Assembly: GCF_002105155.1 (NCBI RefSeq)
Contig: NW_019029033.1
Span: forward strand, 62,001 to 126,000
Direction: 5' to 3'
DNA length: 64,000 nt
Source: Lobosporangium transversale
Lineage: Eukaryota > Mortierellomycota > Mortierellomycetes > Mortierellales > Mortierellaceae
Both the position numbers and the translations under genes were made by a program. Numbering within the stretch: position 1 is the stretch's first letter; every line of letters begins with the position of its first letter. Positions 56,385 through 64,000 of the stretch are shown in pieces. The notes under the pieces were generated by a model that did no database searches, was not told the DNA's origin, and saw only the letters and a list, made by a program, of their open reading frames with translations.

Positions 56385-56576
56385 CTCATTATGGACTAGT
56401 GGTTTTGACGGCAATCCACTTGAGGTTGATTTCTCTTCTTTTCTACTTTTTTCCTTACAACCTGCTCCGTTTGCTATGAGAGCCATAATCCCTGCTAGGG
56501 ACTCGTTAGTAGGAGGCATGCCTGGAAAAGCAGCTAACTTACCTTTGTTTTTGGGCACGTTCCTGTGGAACTCTCC
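56385..56576 (-). other. Orphan coding-like fragment between TTCGAA copy 2 and gypsy 3
   Basis: On the minus strand this reads without stop as a peptide with KNKGKLAAFPGMPPTNESLA and a Lys/Ser-rich tail. It runs directly into the LTR on one side and into the TTCGAA element on the other. It could be a piece of a host or transposon gene split by these insertions. I do not recognise it, and I do not see its continuation beyond gypsy 3. Confidence 0.25.
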
Positions 56577-56789
56577 TGTAAATAGTAACAATCAAAGGTG
56601 ATCTTAGGTGGAATCGAAGGTCAAAGGATACTTTATTTGGCTATAACGTAGTGGACTATTTATACTGATAATTAATAGGGTTGGGGCTTGGTGTCTTGGC
56701 ACTTGGGCTTGGCGTCTTGGCGCCTGGGGTGCGCGTGATAGTTGAGCCCTCCTCAAAGGTTTGAGTCAGTATTGTATAACACGTTTGCA
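56577..56789 (-). repeat. 3' LTR of gypsy 3
   Basis: 213 bp, plus-strand ends TGTAAATAG and GTTTGCA. On the minus strand TATAAATAG (rc of 56656-56664) precedes an AAATAAAG by about 25 nt, a compact promoter and polyadenylation pair. Confidence 0.93.
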
Positions 56790-56799
56790 TCCTTCCCGT
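56790..56799 (-). promoter_or_regulatory. Polypurine tract of gypsy 3
   Basis: Minus-strand ACGGGAAGGA directly before the 3' LTR start TGCAAACG. Confidence 0.65.
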
Positions 56800-57078
56800 C
56801 AAAAATGAAGGAGATCATAAATCGAAGAAGAAAAGAGAAAAAAAAATTGATGGAAATAAAGAAAACGAAGAGAAGAGAGGAGAAATAAATAAAATAATAA
56901 ATAAAATAAAAAAAAATTGATGTGGTGATGTCTGATTGGTTAAAATTACTGGTCATGCGGTTCATGCAGATCATGTGGATGAGGATGGGTGAATGAGTGG
57001 CGATGGAGTTGGTGAGTTCGTGTTGCATTCTTTCCTCATTCCTCTTTGCTTATTTCAAAAAAAAGGAAAAAAGTCTCC

Positions 57079-57726
57079 ATGATGTCTTCACGCAAGGCTT
57101 CTCATCCAATGCCACCGCGTAAAGGTCGTGCTCCTTCTGGTGGCGTGTTTTCTGAAGTTGTATTGACACAGCGGTCGGCGGTACCAAGCTCCCAGGGTTC
57201 TTCAGATGACCCTGACGCCACACAGCCTTATTCTGTGCCTCAGGAGGAAGAGCTAGATACGAGGTTGGAATTGTCTCCACGTCTTTCACCTGTAATCTTG
57301 GGGTGGATGCTACCGAAGGAGGAGTATCCTGAGGTGGGCGATTCGCCAACTGTGAGGGAAGCCAGAGATCATGTGGAGTCGAGTACTTCAGCGACGTCGG
57401 GAGTGGAGGGGGCTGGGGTCCGTTTGGCTTCTGTAAGTTCGACGAGTGACAATGCACAGTGGGAAGCTGTTGATGGAGAGGATGGTCCTGAGGAGCCGGA
57501 GAGGCGACGGAAGAGGAGTCGTCATGAGGGACCGAGACTGTCGATGATAAGAGAGTGTTCTTCGCTGATAGCGTTTGAGTTTCGTGCATTGCAGACCCAG
57601 GATGTGAGTGTAGAAGAGCGAGCACGGGAACGTCGTCGATTGATGGAGGAAATGGCGGTTGTTACCATGCTGGAGTGGGCAGAGAAGGGAGGTAAAAGGA
57701 AGAGAGGAAGAGAGGAAAGGAGATAG
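57079..57726 (+). CDS. Antisense open frame inside gypsy 3, unknown function
   Basis: 215 codons from ATG at 57079 (a second in-frame ATG follows at once) to TAG at 57726, on the strand opposite to gag-pol, between the pol stop (57806) and the 3' LTR. The product is charged: a basic N-terminus (SSRKASHPMPPRKGRAP), an acidic and Ser-rich middle, a basic cluster ERRRKRSRHE that could be a nuclear signal, and an Arg/Glu-rich helix near the C-terminus. I do not recognise it. Extra antisense frames are known from some plant gypsy elements (for example Grande and Retand), but I recall none in fungal chromoviruses. The opposite strand here is also fairly open, so coding must be shown by comparison of copies. 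Confidence 0.5.
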   Translation: MMSSRKASHPMPPRKGRAPSGGVFSEVVLTQRSAVPSSQGSSDDPDATQPYSVPQEEELDTRLELSPRLSPVILGWMLPKEEYPEVGDSPTVREARDHVESSTSATSGVEGAGVRLASVSSTSDNAQWEAVDGEDGPEEPERRRKRSRHEGPRLSMIRECSSLIAFEFRALQTQDVSVEERARERRRLMEEMAVVTMLEWAEKGGKRKRGREERR

Positions 57727-57805
57727 TAAAAGAAGAAAGGAAGAGAGAAAAGAAAAAAAAAGAAGAAAAATAAAAAAAAAGAAACAGAGAAAAATAATTT
57801 TGGTG

Positions 57806-60800
57806 TTACTGTTGCATTTTTTGAAATTCCTCCAGTGCTTCTTTTGCATTAACTAGTGAGGATCTCCGTTCCCATGTTGCTTCTTCGTCAGGATATCCCT
57901 TCCATTTCACGAGCCACTTGGGGGTTCTGCCAAATAGTTTGTAATCCAGAATCTTTTCCACTTCATATTCTTCTTCGCCATCGACTAAATCTGGTGGGGG
58001 TCTGGCAGGTGCTCGTTCGCCGAAATTCTCCGGGGATTCGTGATAATGTCGTAATAAATCTGTATTGAAGACAGGGTGTTGTTTCATGTTCGGAGGTAGC
58101 TCGAGCTTGTACGCGTTGTCGTTGATCTTCTCTATGATTTTGAATGGTCCAATGAATTTTGGTTCTAACTTTTTGGAGGGTCGGTTTGCGTGAGCTGCGA
58201 CAGTGATATGCTCCGTACTCAGTAAGACACTATCGCCTACAGTGAACCTGGCGGGTGATCGTGCTTTATCTGCTTGGCGTTTTTGGATGTCCTGAGCTGT
58301 CGCTATTGCGTCTTGTGCTTGCGCCAACGCAGAGGCTTGAGTGGAAATGAAGGTAGAGATAGCCGGTACATCTGTTGTTGGTGGTTTCAAGAGGGATGAT
58401 GGGACAATGGGATGATGACCGTGGTTTAGGAAAAAGGGGGAAAACCCTGTGGAGGGGTTGACGGAGTTGTTGTATGCAAATTCCATCATTGGTAAGAGCA
58501 AGTCCCAGTCATTCTGTTTGTACGAGACATAAGATCGTAGTATTTCCTCCAGGGTCCTGTTGGCTCGCTCCGTCTGTCCGTCTGTCTGAGGATGGAATGC
58601 TGTAGACATATGGAGTTTAGTTCCCATGAGCTTCATCAATGTGGTCCAGAAGTGTCCCGTGAATCTTGAGTCTCTGTCCGATACAATAGCTCGTGGCATG
58701 CCATGGAGTCGGAAGACATTATTGAAGAAGAGTCGTGCGATATCTGAAGCAGTGTCCGTTGTATGGCTAGGGCAGAAGTGGACTTGTTTGGATAACTTGT
58801 CTACGAATACAGTTATGGCATTGAACCCTCGGTTCGTCTTGGGTAAAGGGCCAATGAAGTCCATGGTGACAGTTTCCCATCGTTCAAGAGGTATATCGAG
58901 AGGTTTGAATAATCCGGCAGGATGATGAAGCAGTGGTTTATTTCGTTGGCACTGTTCGCATGATGCAATGTAAGTCTTGGTGTCTCGGGCCATTCGTGGC
59001 CAAAAGAAAGTCCTTCGCATGGTTTCATATGTTTTCTCGAAGCCGAGGTGGCCAGCAATGGGAGAATCATGTGCATCATGAAGTAGGAGAGCGCGAATGT
59101 TAGGATCATTCGGGATACATAAACGTGTCTGTCCAGCGATGTTAATCCACAATAGGTCATCAGCAACAAAATAACGATCAGAGGGACTTGCCTCGCGGCA
59201 GCTTTCGTAAAGTGATCCTAACTTAAGGTCATATGGGTAACACTTTATCAGGCGCTGCCGTAAGCCTGGGTCCAAACTTATTTCTATGGAGTTAATCTGC
59301 TCACTGGCGGGATCCTGCGCCTTGTGGTCAGGCCTCCTTGAGAGAGCATCGGGGACGATGTTGTCTTTGCCTGGTTTGTACTTGAAGTTGAAGTCGTATT
59401 CTTGTAGGAGTTCCATCCATCTGGCCTGTCTCCGAGTCAGGTTTGGCTGGGTTGGAAAATGCTGCAATGTGGCATGGTCAGTATAGACAATAAAATGAGA
59501 TCCATCCAAATAGTATCGCCATGTTCTTAAGGCGTGGACGACAGCTAGTAATTCTTGCTCATGGGTTGGGTAGTTTCGTTCTGCAGAGCTCAACTTTCGT
59601 GATGTAAAGGCAACAGGGCGCGATTCGCCCTTGTGATCTGTTTGGAACAAGACTGCACCAATGGCGAAACCTGATGCATCAGTTTCGACGGAAGTTGCTA
59701 GGGCAGGGTCAAAAATTCTGAGTACGGGTGCCATGGTGACTGCCTGCTTCAGTCTTTCAAAGGCCTCTTGGTGAGGCTTGCTCCAGTAGAATGTTGTAGT
59801 TGAGCCTAACAGATCAGTAAGGGGAAGCGCGATATCAGCATAGTGGTCGATGTATTGATGATAGAAGTTTGTTAATCCAAGGAACTGCATGACGTGGCGC
59901 TGTGTTGTGGGTGTTGGCCATTCTCTAACTGCCTTAACCAGTGCTCCGTTTGTTTTGAGTCCATCTTTGGATATAACATGGCCTAGGAACTCTGTCTCCT
60001 CTTGCATGAATGAACACTTGGAAAGCTTGCAAAAGAGGCCTGCCTTGCGTAGGAGCCTAAGAACGTTTCTGATGTCTTGTAGATGTTGCTCTTTGTTATC
60101 AGAATAAATCAGTATATCATCTAGGTAAACTACGGTGCATTTATCCAGCACAGGATCCAACACGTTGCGCATCATGGCTGAAAAGGCGGCAGGTGCGTTG
60201 GTGAGTCCGAAAGGGACGACGTTAAACTCATAGTGACCGTAGCGTGTTCGAAATGCCGTTTTATGTCGGTCGTCTGGATGAACGCGCATTTGATGATATC
60301 CGGATAGTAAGTCGAGCTTTGTAAAAAATCGTGCTGTCCTGAAACGATCTATTAGCTCGTCGATTCTTGGTAGTGGATGGCGATTCTTACGGGTTATTTT
60401 GTTTAATCCTCTGTAGTCTACACACATCCTCAGTCCGCCATCCTTCTTTTTAACGAATAAAACTGGTGCTCCGTAGGGTGATGTACTTGGAGAGATGAAG
60501 CCTTTGCGCAGTAGTTCTGTGAGTTGTGTTTTTAGTTCGTCTAATTCAGCAATTGATAAGCGAATGACTGGTCTTACAGGTGGATCGGTATTATTTTCAG
60601 TCTCGATTCGCATGCTATCGCCACGATCCTGAGGGAGTCCGTCCGGTAGTGTGTCAGGAAAGAGGTCTGGAAATTCTACTTGGACAATTTGTTGAATCGA
60701 TTCGGGTAGTGTTGAGTCTAGGTTTGTTGGTGGTGAAGTGGTTCTTACTTGGGCCAAGAATGTTGTCGTTTCGGGTTCTAATGCTAATGCAGCAAAGTTT

Positions 60801-61558
60801 ATGGCAGAAAGGCAATTTTGACGAGCGGAGGAGGAGGTATGCCCTCGACATTCCCATAGTATGTGTTTACCATCGTGTTCAAAGTGTAAATCGTTAGTGC
60901 GCCAGTTGATTTGGGGATTGACTGCGGTTAGCCAAGGTTTCCCTAGGATGAGATCATATTTTTTCGAGGGGTAGATGATACTTTGAATCTTTTCACCATA
61001 GGAACCACGTTCAAGGGTAACAGATGCGGTTCCTGGGGACATGACTGCTGTGCCATTCGGATGAATGATAGGGATAGGGTTCGCGTTGTCTATGATAATG
61101 TTATGTTTTCTGCAAAATTTTGAACTCAATACATTTCCTTCTGCTCCACCATCAATGAGGATTCGCGCAGGGTGTCCGTTGACGGCCCCAATGAAGGTTA
61201 GTAGTCGTCTCGCATTGGTGTAGACAGCGGACAGGGATTGGAGGTGTGTGGCATGACGACGACGACGACGGGGTGGTTTACTAGCAAGGTGTTCGTGGGA
61301 AGTAGAGGGGGTAGGTGAATTTTCATTTGTGTCTTGGTTTGAAGATGATTTGATTTCAGTGACAGATGACGCGGGATGGGAATCGGGGGAGAGGTGATTT
61401 AGGGAATCCGGAGGAATGGAAGTGGTGTGGTGCAAGGTGCTTTTAGAGGGTAATGATAAGAGAGAGGATAGAGAAAATATGGGAGAGGAGCGAGAAGGCA
61501 TAATCATGGATTTAGGAGAACTAGAGTTTTTATTACTGTTGTTACTACTTAAATCCAT
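57806..61558 (-). CDS. pol: Gypsy 3 pol: protease, reverse transcriptase, RNase H, integrase, chromodomain
   Basis: 1250 codons from the first ATG; the frame stays open upstream to the slippery site at 61639-61645, so the natural product is probably a gag-pol fusion. The protease site is ILIDGGAEGNVL. RT has FVKKKDGGLRMCVDYRGLNK, VPFGLTNAPAAFS and YLDDILIYS. RNase H has ETDASGFAIGAVL and YTDHATLQHF. Integrase has HLGFEKT with CEQCQRNK, then the core with MDFIGPLP, IVSDRDSRF and the TDGQTERANRTLEE segment. A chromodomain closes the protein (EYEVEKILDYKL, WLVKWKGYPDEEATW) and is expected to steer insertion to particular chromatin. All catalytic motifs are present. The N-terminal 110 residues before the protease are Ser/Pro/Asn-rich with a run of Arg (PPRRRRRH). 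Confidence 0.95.
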   Translation of the reverse strand: MDLSSNNSNKNSSSPKSMIMPSRSSPIFSLSSLLSLPSKSTLHHTTSIPPDSLNHLSPDSHPASSVTEIKSSSNQDTNENSPTPSTSHEHLASKPPRRRRRHATHLQSLSAVYTNARRLLTFIGAVNGHPARILIDGGAEGNVLSSKFCRKHNIIIDNANPIPIIHPNGTAVMSPGTASVTLERGSYGEKIQSIIYPSKKYDLILGKPWLTAVNPQINWRTNDLHFEHDGKHILWECRGHTSSSARQNCLSAINFAALALEPETTTFLAQVRTTSPPTNLDSTLPESIQQIVQVEFPDLFPDTLPDGLPQDRGDSMRIETENNTDPPVRPVIRLSIAELDELKTQLTELLRKGFISPSTSPYGAPVLFVKKKDGGLRMCVDYRGLNKITRKNRHPLPRIDELIDRFRTARFFTKLDLLSGYHQMRVHPDDRHKTAFRTRYGHYEFNVVPFGLTNAPAAFSAMMRNVLDPVLDKCTVVYLDDILIYSDNKEQHLQDIRNVLRLLRKAGLFCKLSKCSFMQEETEFLGHVISKDGLKTNGALVKAVREWPTPTTQRHVMQFLGLTNFYHQYIDHYADIALPLTDLLGSTTTFYWSKPHQEAFERLKQAVTMAPVLRIFDPALATSVETDASGFAIGAVLFQTDHKGESRPVAFTSRKLSSAERNYPTHEQELLAVVHALRTWRYYLDGSHFIVYTDHATLQHFPTQPNLTRRQARWMELLQEYDFNFKYKPGKDNIVPDALSRRPDHKAQDPASEQINSIEISLDPGLRQRLIKCYPYDLKLGSLYESCREASPSDRYFVADDLLWINIAGQTRLCIPNDPNIRALLLHDAHDSPIAGHLGFEKTYETMRRTFFWPRMARDTKTYIASCEQCQRNKPLLHHPAGLFKPLDIPLERWETVTMDFIGPLPKTNRGFNAITVFVDKLSKQVHFCPSHTTDTASDIARLFFNNVFRLHGMPRAIVSDRDSRFTGHFWTTLMKLMGTKLHMSTAFHPQTDGQTERANRTLEEILRSYVSYKQNDWDLLLPMMEFAYNNSVNPSTGFSPFFLNHGHHPIVPSSLLKPPTTDVPAISTFISTQASALAQAQDAIATAQDIQKRQADKARSPARFTVGDSVLLSTEHITVAAHANRPSKKLEPKFIGPFKIIEKINDNAYKLELPPNMKQHPVFNTDLLRHYHESPENFGERAPARPPPDLVDGEEEYEVEKILDYKLFGRTPKWLVKWKGYPDEEATWERRSSLVNAKEALEEFQKMQQ

Positions 61559-61600
61559 ATGACTACGCCCTCTAGAGCCCAGGACTCGAGGGTTGGTGGT

Positions 61601-61645
61601 GAGAGCGAGGCTGGCCTGGTCTACAGCTCGCTCTCCTCTTTTCCC
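61601..61645 (-). promoter_or_regulatory. Candidate -1 frameshift signal in gypsy 3: slippery GGGAAAA plus hairpin
   Basis: On the minus strand the gag codons TCG GGA AAA contain G_GGA_AAA (61645-61639). Three bases later GAGAGCGAG (61635-61627) pairs perfectly with CTCGCTCTC (61609-61601) across a 17-nt loop that contains the gag stop codon. Slipping back one base enters the open frame leading into pol (GKRGERAVDQ...). This is the layout of retroviral -1 frameshift sites, though the spacer is shorter than usual. Confidence 0.7.
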
Positions 61646-62592
61646 GAGTCGTCGTAGTCGTCTTGTTGTTCCAGGTTGTTCAAGTTCCTAGTCACGCGGC
61701 AGTTCTTGGCCATGTGTCCCTTCTTTCTGCAGCGAAAGCAAGCGCCTGCGCGGCGCAGTTTTGTTCTGTCATTTTCGGTGAGCTTGGAGAGTGGTCTGTT
61801 GTTAGTCGAGGGGGGGCGATGGAAGTTCGCTAAGCCTGTGGAGTTTGTACTCTGTAGTAGGAAGTTATTGAACATCATCTGCATTGCGTCTAGGTCCATC
61901 GGGGTCGGTGTGGGTTGGCTTGTTTGGCTTGTCATGATGGGGGGTCTAGAGGAATGTAAAATGCTGTGGATCATCGTAGCCTGCTTGATGGCCTGGTTGA
62001 GAGTCTGAGGCTGGCGAAGGAGGACTTCCTTGCTTGTGTCTTCTACAAGGCCGTAGGTATAATGGAGGACAAGCCATGATTCCTCCAGTTTGGGTGTGAG
62101 GCGTTGGAGGCGGCGGAATTTGGCAGTGTATTCCGCTACTGAGGATTTACCTTGTTTTAATTGAACCAGTGCTTTCTGGGCTGAAGAAGCCGTGTCAGGG
62201 GGTGTGAAGTTTTCGATGAATTTACTTCGGAAAGTGTCCCATGGTGTATCAATTGTCATTTCCGAGTCTCGCCACCATGCCTTGGCGTCTCCTTTCAGGT
62301 TGACAACGGTATATCGGACCCAACGGGAGTGGTTAAGCTCCATGATCTCGAAGTACTCTTCTTGGTTCTCCAAGAAGTTGAGGACCGCGACAGCGTCGAC
62401 ATTTCCCTCGTATGGTTCTGGTTTGGTAGGTTTTATCACAGCAGCCACCGTGCGGACATGGTCATTAAAGGCGGCAGCGCTAGAAGCACTATCCTGTCGG
62501 GATTCGAGGAAGGTTTGCACAGCGTTCTGCACGGATAGGCTGGTACTGGCATCAAGGTTAAGAGCTTTCAAGGAAGTGGTGAGGTTGTCCAT
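61621..62592 (-). CDS. gag: Gypsy 3 gag with CCHC zinc knuckle
   Basis: 323 aa. The capsid-type retrotransposon gag domain runs from about residue 50 to 210 (ALNFLENQEEYFE, GDAKAWWRD, WDTFRSKFIENF, SSVAEYTAKFRRL). It is followed by a Pro/Thr linker, the MDLDAM stretch and the knuckle CFRCRKKGHMAKNC. The C-terminus is acidic (DDYDDSGKEESEL). Gag forms the virus-like particle that encloses the RNA. The start ATG at 62592 follows a poly-T leader, about 145 bp after the 5' LTR. Confidence 0.94.
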   Translation of the reverse strand: MDNLTTSLKALNLDASTSLSVQNAVQTFLESRQDSASSAAAFNDHVRTVAAVIKPTKPEPYEGNVDAVAVLNFLENQEEYFEIMELNHSRWVRYTVVNLKGDAKAWWRDSEMTIDTPWDTFRSKFIENFTPPDTASSAQKALVQLKQGKSSVAEYTAKFRRLQRLTPKLEESWLVLHYTYGLVEDTSKEVLLRQPQTLNQAIKQATMIHSILHSSRPPIMTSQTSQPTPTPMDLDAMQMMFNNFLLQSTNSTGLANFHRPPSTNNRPLSKLTENDRTKLRRAGACFRCRKKGHMAKNCRVTRNLNNLEQQDDYDDSGKEESEL

Positions 62593-62724
62593 GGCAAAAA
62601 AAAAAAAAAAATCAAATGCAGGGGTAAATTTTTAAATTTTATCTAGGAAAATATCAGAGGGATCTAGGGAAAAATATCAGAGGGAAATATAAGCGGTTTT
62701 TGGCGGGGTCGGTGGTTCGATGAA

Positions 62725-62736
62725 CCTTTGCTACCA
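62725..62736 (-). promoter_or_regulatory. Primer-binding site of gypsy 3
   Basis: Minus-strand TGGTAGCAAAGG starts immediately after the 5' LTR end. TGG pairs with a tRNA CCA tail, and TGGTAGC is compatible with a tRNA ending GCUACCA, as initiator-Met tRNAs do in yeast. The identity of the primer is inference. Confidence 0.75.
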
Positions 62737-62949
62737 TGTAAATAGTAACAATCAAAGGTGATCTTAGGTGGAATCGAAGGTCAAAGGATACTTTATTTGG
62801 CTATAACGTAGTGGACTATTTATACTGATAATTAATAGGGTTGGGGCTTGGTGTCTTGGCACTTGGGCTTGGCGTCTTGGCGCCTGGGGTGCGCGTGATA
62901 GTTGAGCCCTCCTCAAAGGTTTGAGTCAGTATTGTATAACACGTTTGCA
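62737..62949 (-). repeat. 5' LTR of gypsy 3
   Basis: 213 bp, identical by eye to 56577-56789. Confidence 0.93.
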
Positions 62950-62957
62950 GTATAACC

Positions 62958-63294
62958 CAGTGCTCCTATTCGATTCGAACGGATCGAATTCGAATAGCTT
63001 CGAATGCATTCGATTCGAATAAGCCATATCCTGGTTCGATTCGAATGGTTCGAATGGTTCGAATAGGACCTCTGGTTACGCGTAGCGAAAGTATGGTCCT
63101 TGTACTTTACACCCAATCAAAAAAAATGTTTAAAATTATCATTTACTATTGTGCCAATAGTTCGAATAAATCGAAGGCTCGAATCATTCGACTTTTGTTA
63201 TCTAATCGAATTCGAATCGAATTTGAGCTTACCTCATTCGAATCGAATTCGATATCAGTGAAATTCGATTCGAATGGTTCGAATAGGAGCACTG
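62958..63294. repeat. TTCGAA-rich element, copy 3 (complete, 337 bp)
   Basis: Both ends carry CAGTGCTCCTATTCGA in inverted orientation. Outer blocks are dense TTCGAA palindromes; a 90-bp centre without them (about 63070-63155) separates them. No protein is encoded. The CAGTG ends recall Tc1-like termini, but the flanks are not TA. It is the reference copy for the partial copies at 46240 and 56020. Confidence 0.8.
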
Positions 63295-63437
63295 ATACAT
63301 ATAATACTATACAAGTAACTAGTGCTGAGATGAATGAGGTTGCATACCTGAAGTGTTGTACCAAGATAAAGGTAAGGAACACTTCAGGGACGGAGAGTCC
63401 ACTATTTATTATAGCGGGGAGGATCGGGTGGCTGAGC
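63295..63437. other. Short spacer, possible LTR of the right-edge retroelement
   Basis: Follows the stop of the retroelement polyprotein on the minus strand. A TATAATAAATAG-like stretch lies near 63400-63412. Not enough is visible to define an LTR. Confidence 0.3.
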
Positions 63438-64000
63438 TCACGTCCAGGCAGGACGGGGTGGGTTTGAGGGCACCACTATAGGTATACCTCTGGTCCTACC
63501 TACCATGACGTCGCTTGTTATAGGACGTGAGCTTAAGTTGCCTCGATTTAGGACAGACTCCCCACGAGAAATCCAAGCCGCCCCTGCGGCGTCAATCTTT
63601 GGATTGGGCCTTGAGAGGGAACGTGGTGGTCGCGCAGGAGGGGGCGATGCGGTAGCTGCGGGCCTTGCTGATGATGATGGGGCCGTTGTACGCGATGAAC
63701 CTTCGAGGGGTATGGGTTGCACTGCTGTACCTACTTCTGGCTCCGACTGAGGCCCTCGCTCGTCTTCTTCTTGAATGGTCTCCATGGGGATGGTGAGTTC
63801 ATCGCGACTGTTGCGGGTTTTATACCATGCGCGCGTCGGTTCTGGACTACCCGCGGGTAGATTCACTGGTTTCAGACGGTCTTTATGCACAAGGTCCATT
63901 TTCGCTTTTCCATCGGGCCAGATAAGCTTGTAGGCGCCAAAAGGGGTAATCGTCTCGACACGCAATGGTCCATACCAAGGGTATTCAAATTTCCTTTTCG
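63438..64000 (-). mobile_element. C-terminus of another retroelement polyprotein, cut by the window edge
   Basis: The minus-strand frame is open from the window end to a stop at 63438. It contains the integrase C-terminal module (YPWYGPLRVETITPFGAYKL, then MDLVHKDRLKPVN), which has the usual form in gypsy-type and related polyproteins. A Pro/Ser/Arg-rich tail of about 120 residues follows, with no chromodomain. This differs from gypsy 1-3, so it is a separate family. The catalytic parts lie outside the window. Confidence 0.7.

Larger units (their letters stand above)
56577..62949 (-). mobile_element. Gypsy 3: full-length Ty3/gypsy chromovirus with an antisense open frame
   Basis: 6373 bp with two 213-bp LTRs that look identical, so insertion (or conversion) is recent. 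Order on the minus strand: 5' LTR, primer-binding site, gag, frameshift signal, pol, a 1-kb region holding an open frame in the opposite direction, polypurine tract, 3' LTR. The flanks (TCTCC left, GTATA right) do not form a target duplication. Gag and pol are both intact. Gypsy 1 is a decayed member of the same family. Confidence 0.93.

Noticed and set aside
56086-56479. Repetitive proteins encoded by the TTCGAA array
   Set aside because: Both strands are open because the repeat lacks stop trinucleotides in some frames; the peptides are pure repeat.
62710-62736. A tRNA gene suggested by GGTTCGAT and CTACCA
   Set aside because: There is no cloverleaf upstream, and the position directly at the LTR end identifies it as a primer-binding site.

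Overview
The window is nuclear DNA from an early-diverging filamentous fungus, most likely Mortierellomycotina. Genes carry several short introns with GT..AG ends. A NACHT, pentapeptide and WD40 fusion and a Crinkler (CRN) NTPase-nuclease are both present; I know these families as abundant in Mortierella-type and Glomus-type fungi. Long T or A homopolymers (15-32 nt) sit in introns and flanks. The lineage call is inference from family content, not from a marker gene.

Left half (1-33.9 kb): housekeeping genes, mostly densely packed. In order: a TRP-like (Pkd2-type) membrane channel (+); SHQ1, the box H/ACA snoRNP assembly factor (-); a decayed NACHT/pentapeptide/WD40 gene (+) with five frameshifts; a MARCH5-like RING-CH membrane ubiquitin ligase (-); a tiny four-exon OST5/TMEM258 gene (+); a SIKE/FGFR1OP2-type coiled-coil STRIPAK subunit (+); a Sac2/INPP5F-like phosphoinositide phosphatase (+); RFC3, a clamp-loader subunit (-); and eIF5B (+). 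I rebuilt the exons by reading splice sites and checking phase. Every rebuilt housekeeping gene closes in frame, so the frameshifts in the NACHT gene look like real decay rather than poor sequence quality.

Right half (33.9-64 kb): mostly mobile DNA with one apparently intact accessory gene, the CRN NTPase-nuclease (42.2-44.9 kb, -). Three complete Tc1-like transposons have clear TA target sites: element A (36331-38460, broken transposase, with a solo LTR inside its right inverted repeat), element C (39392-41021, 215-bp inverted repeats, one nonsense codon) and element D (46411-48012, 177-bp inverted repeats, intact 343-aa transposase). A fragment of a further transposase (B) abuts A.

Three Ty3/gypsy chromovirus copies follow. 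Gypsy 1 (48013-50970) is a wreck. Gypsy 2 (50971-56019) has intact pol but its left LTR is inverted relative to pol. Gypsy 3 (56577-62949, -) is full length with two LTRs identical by eye, a primer-binding site, intact gag and pol, and an unexplained 215-codon open frame on the opposite strand between pol and the 3' LTR. Both gypsy 2 and gypsy 3 have gag and pol in a -1 relationship with an in-frame slippery heptamer (GGGAAAC or GGGAAAA) just before the gag stop; in gypsy 3 it is followed by a perfect 9-bp stem. A short element built almost entirely from the palindrome TTCGAA, ending in CAGTGCTCCTATTCGA, occurs three times among these elements. The right edge cuts through the C-terminus of another retroelement polyprotein.
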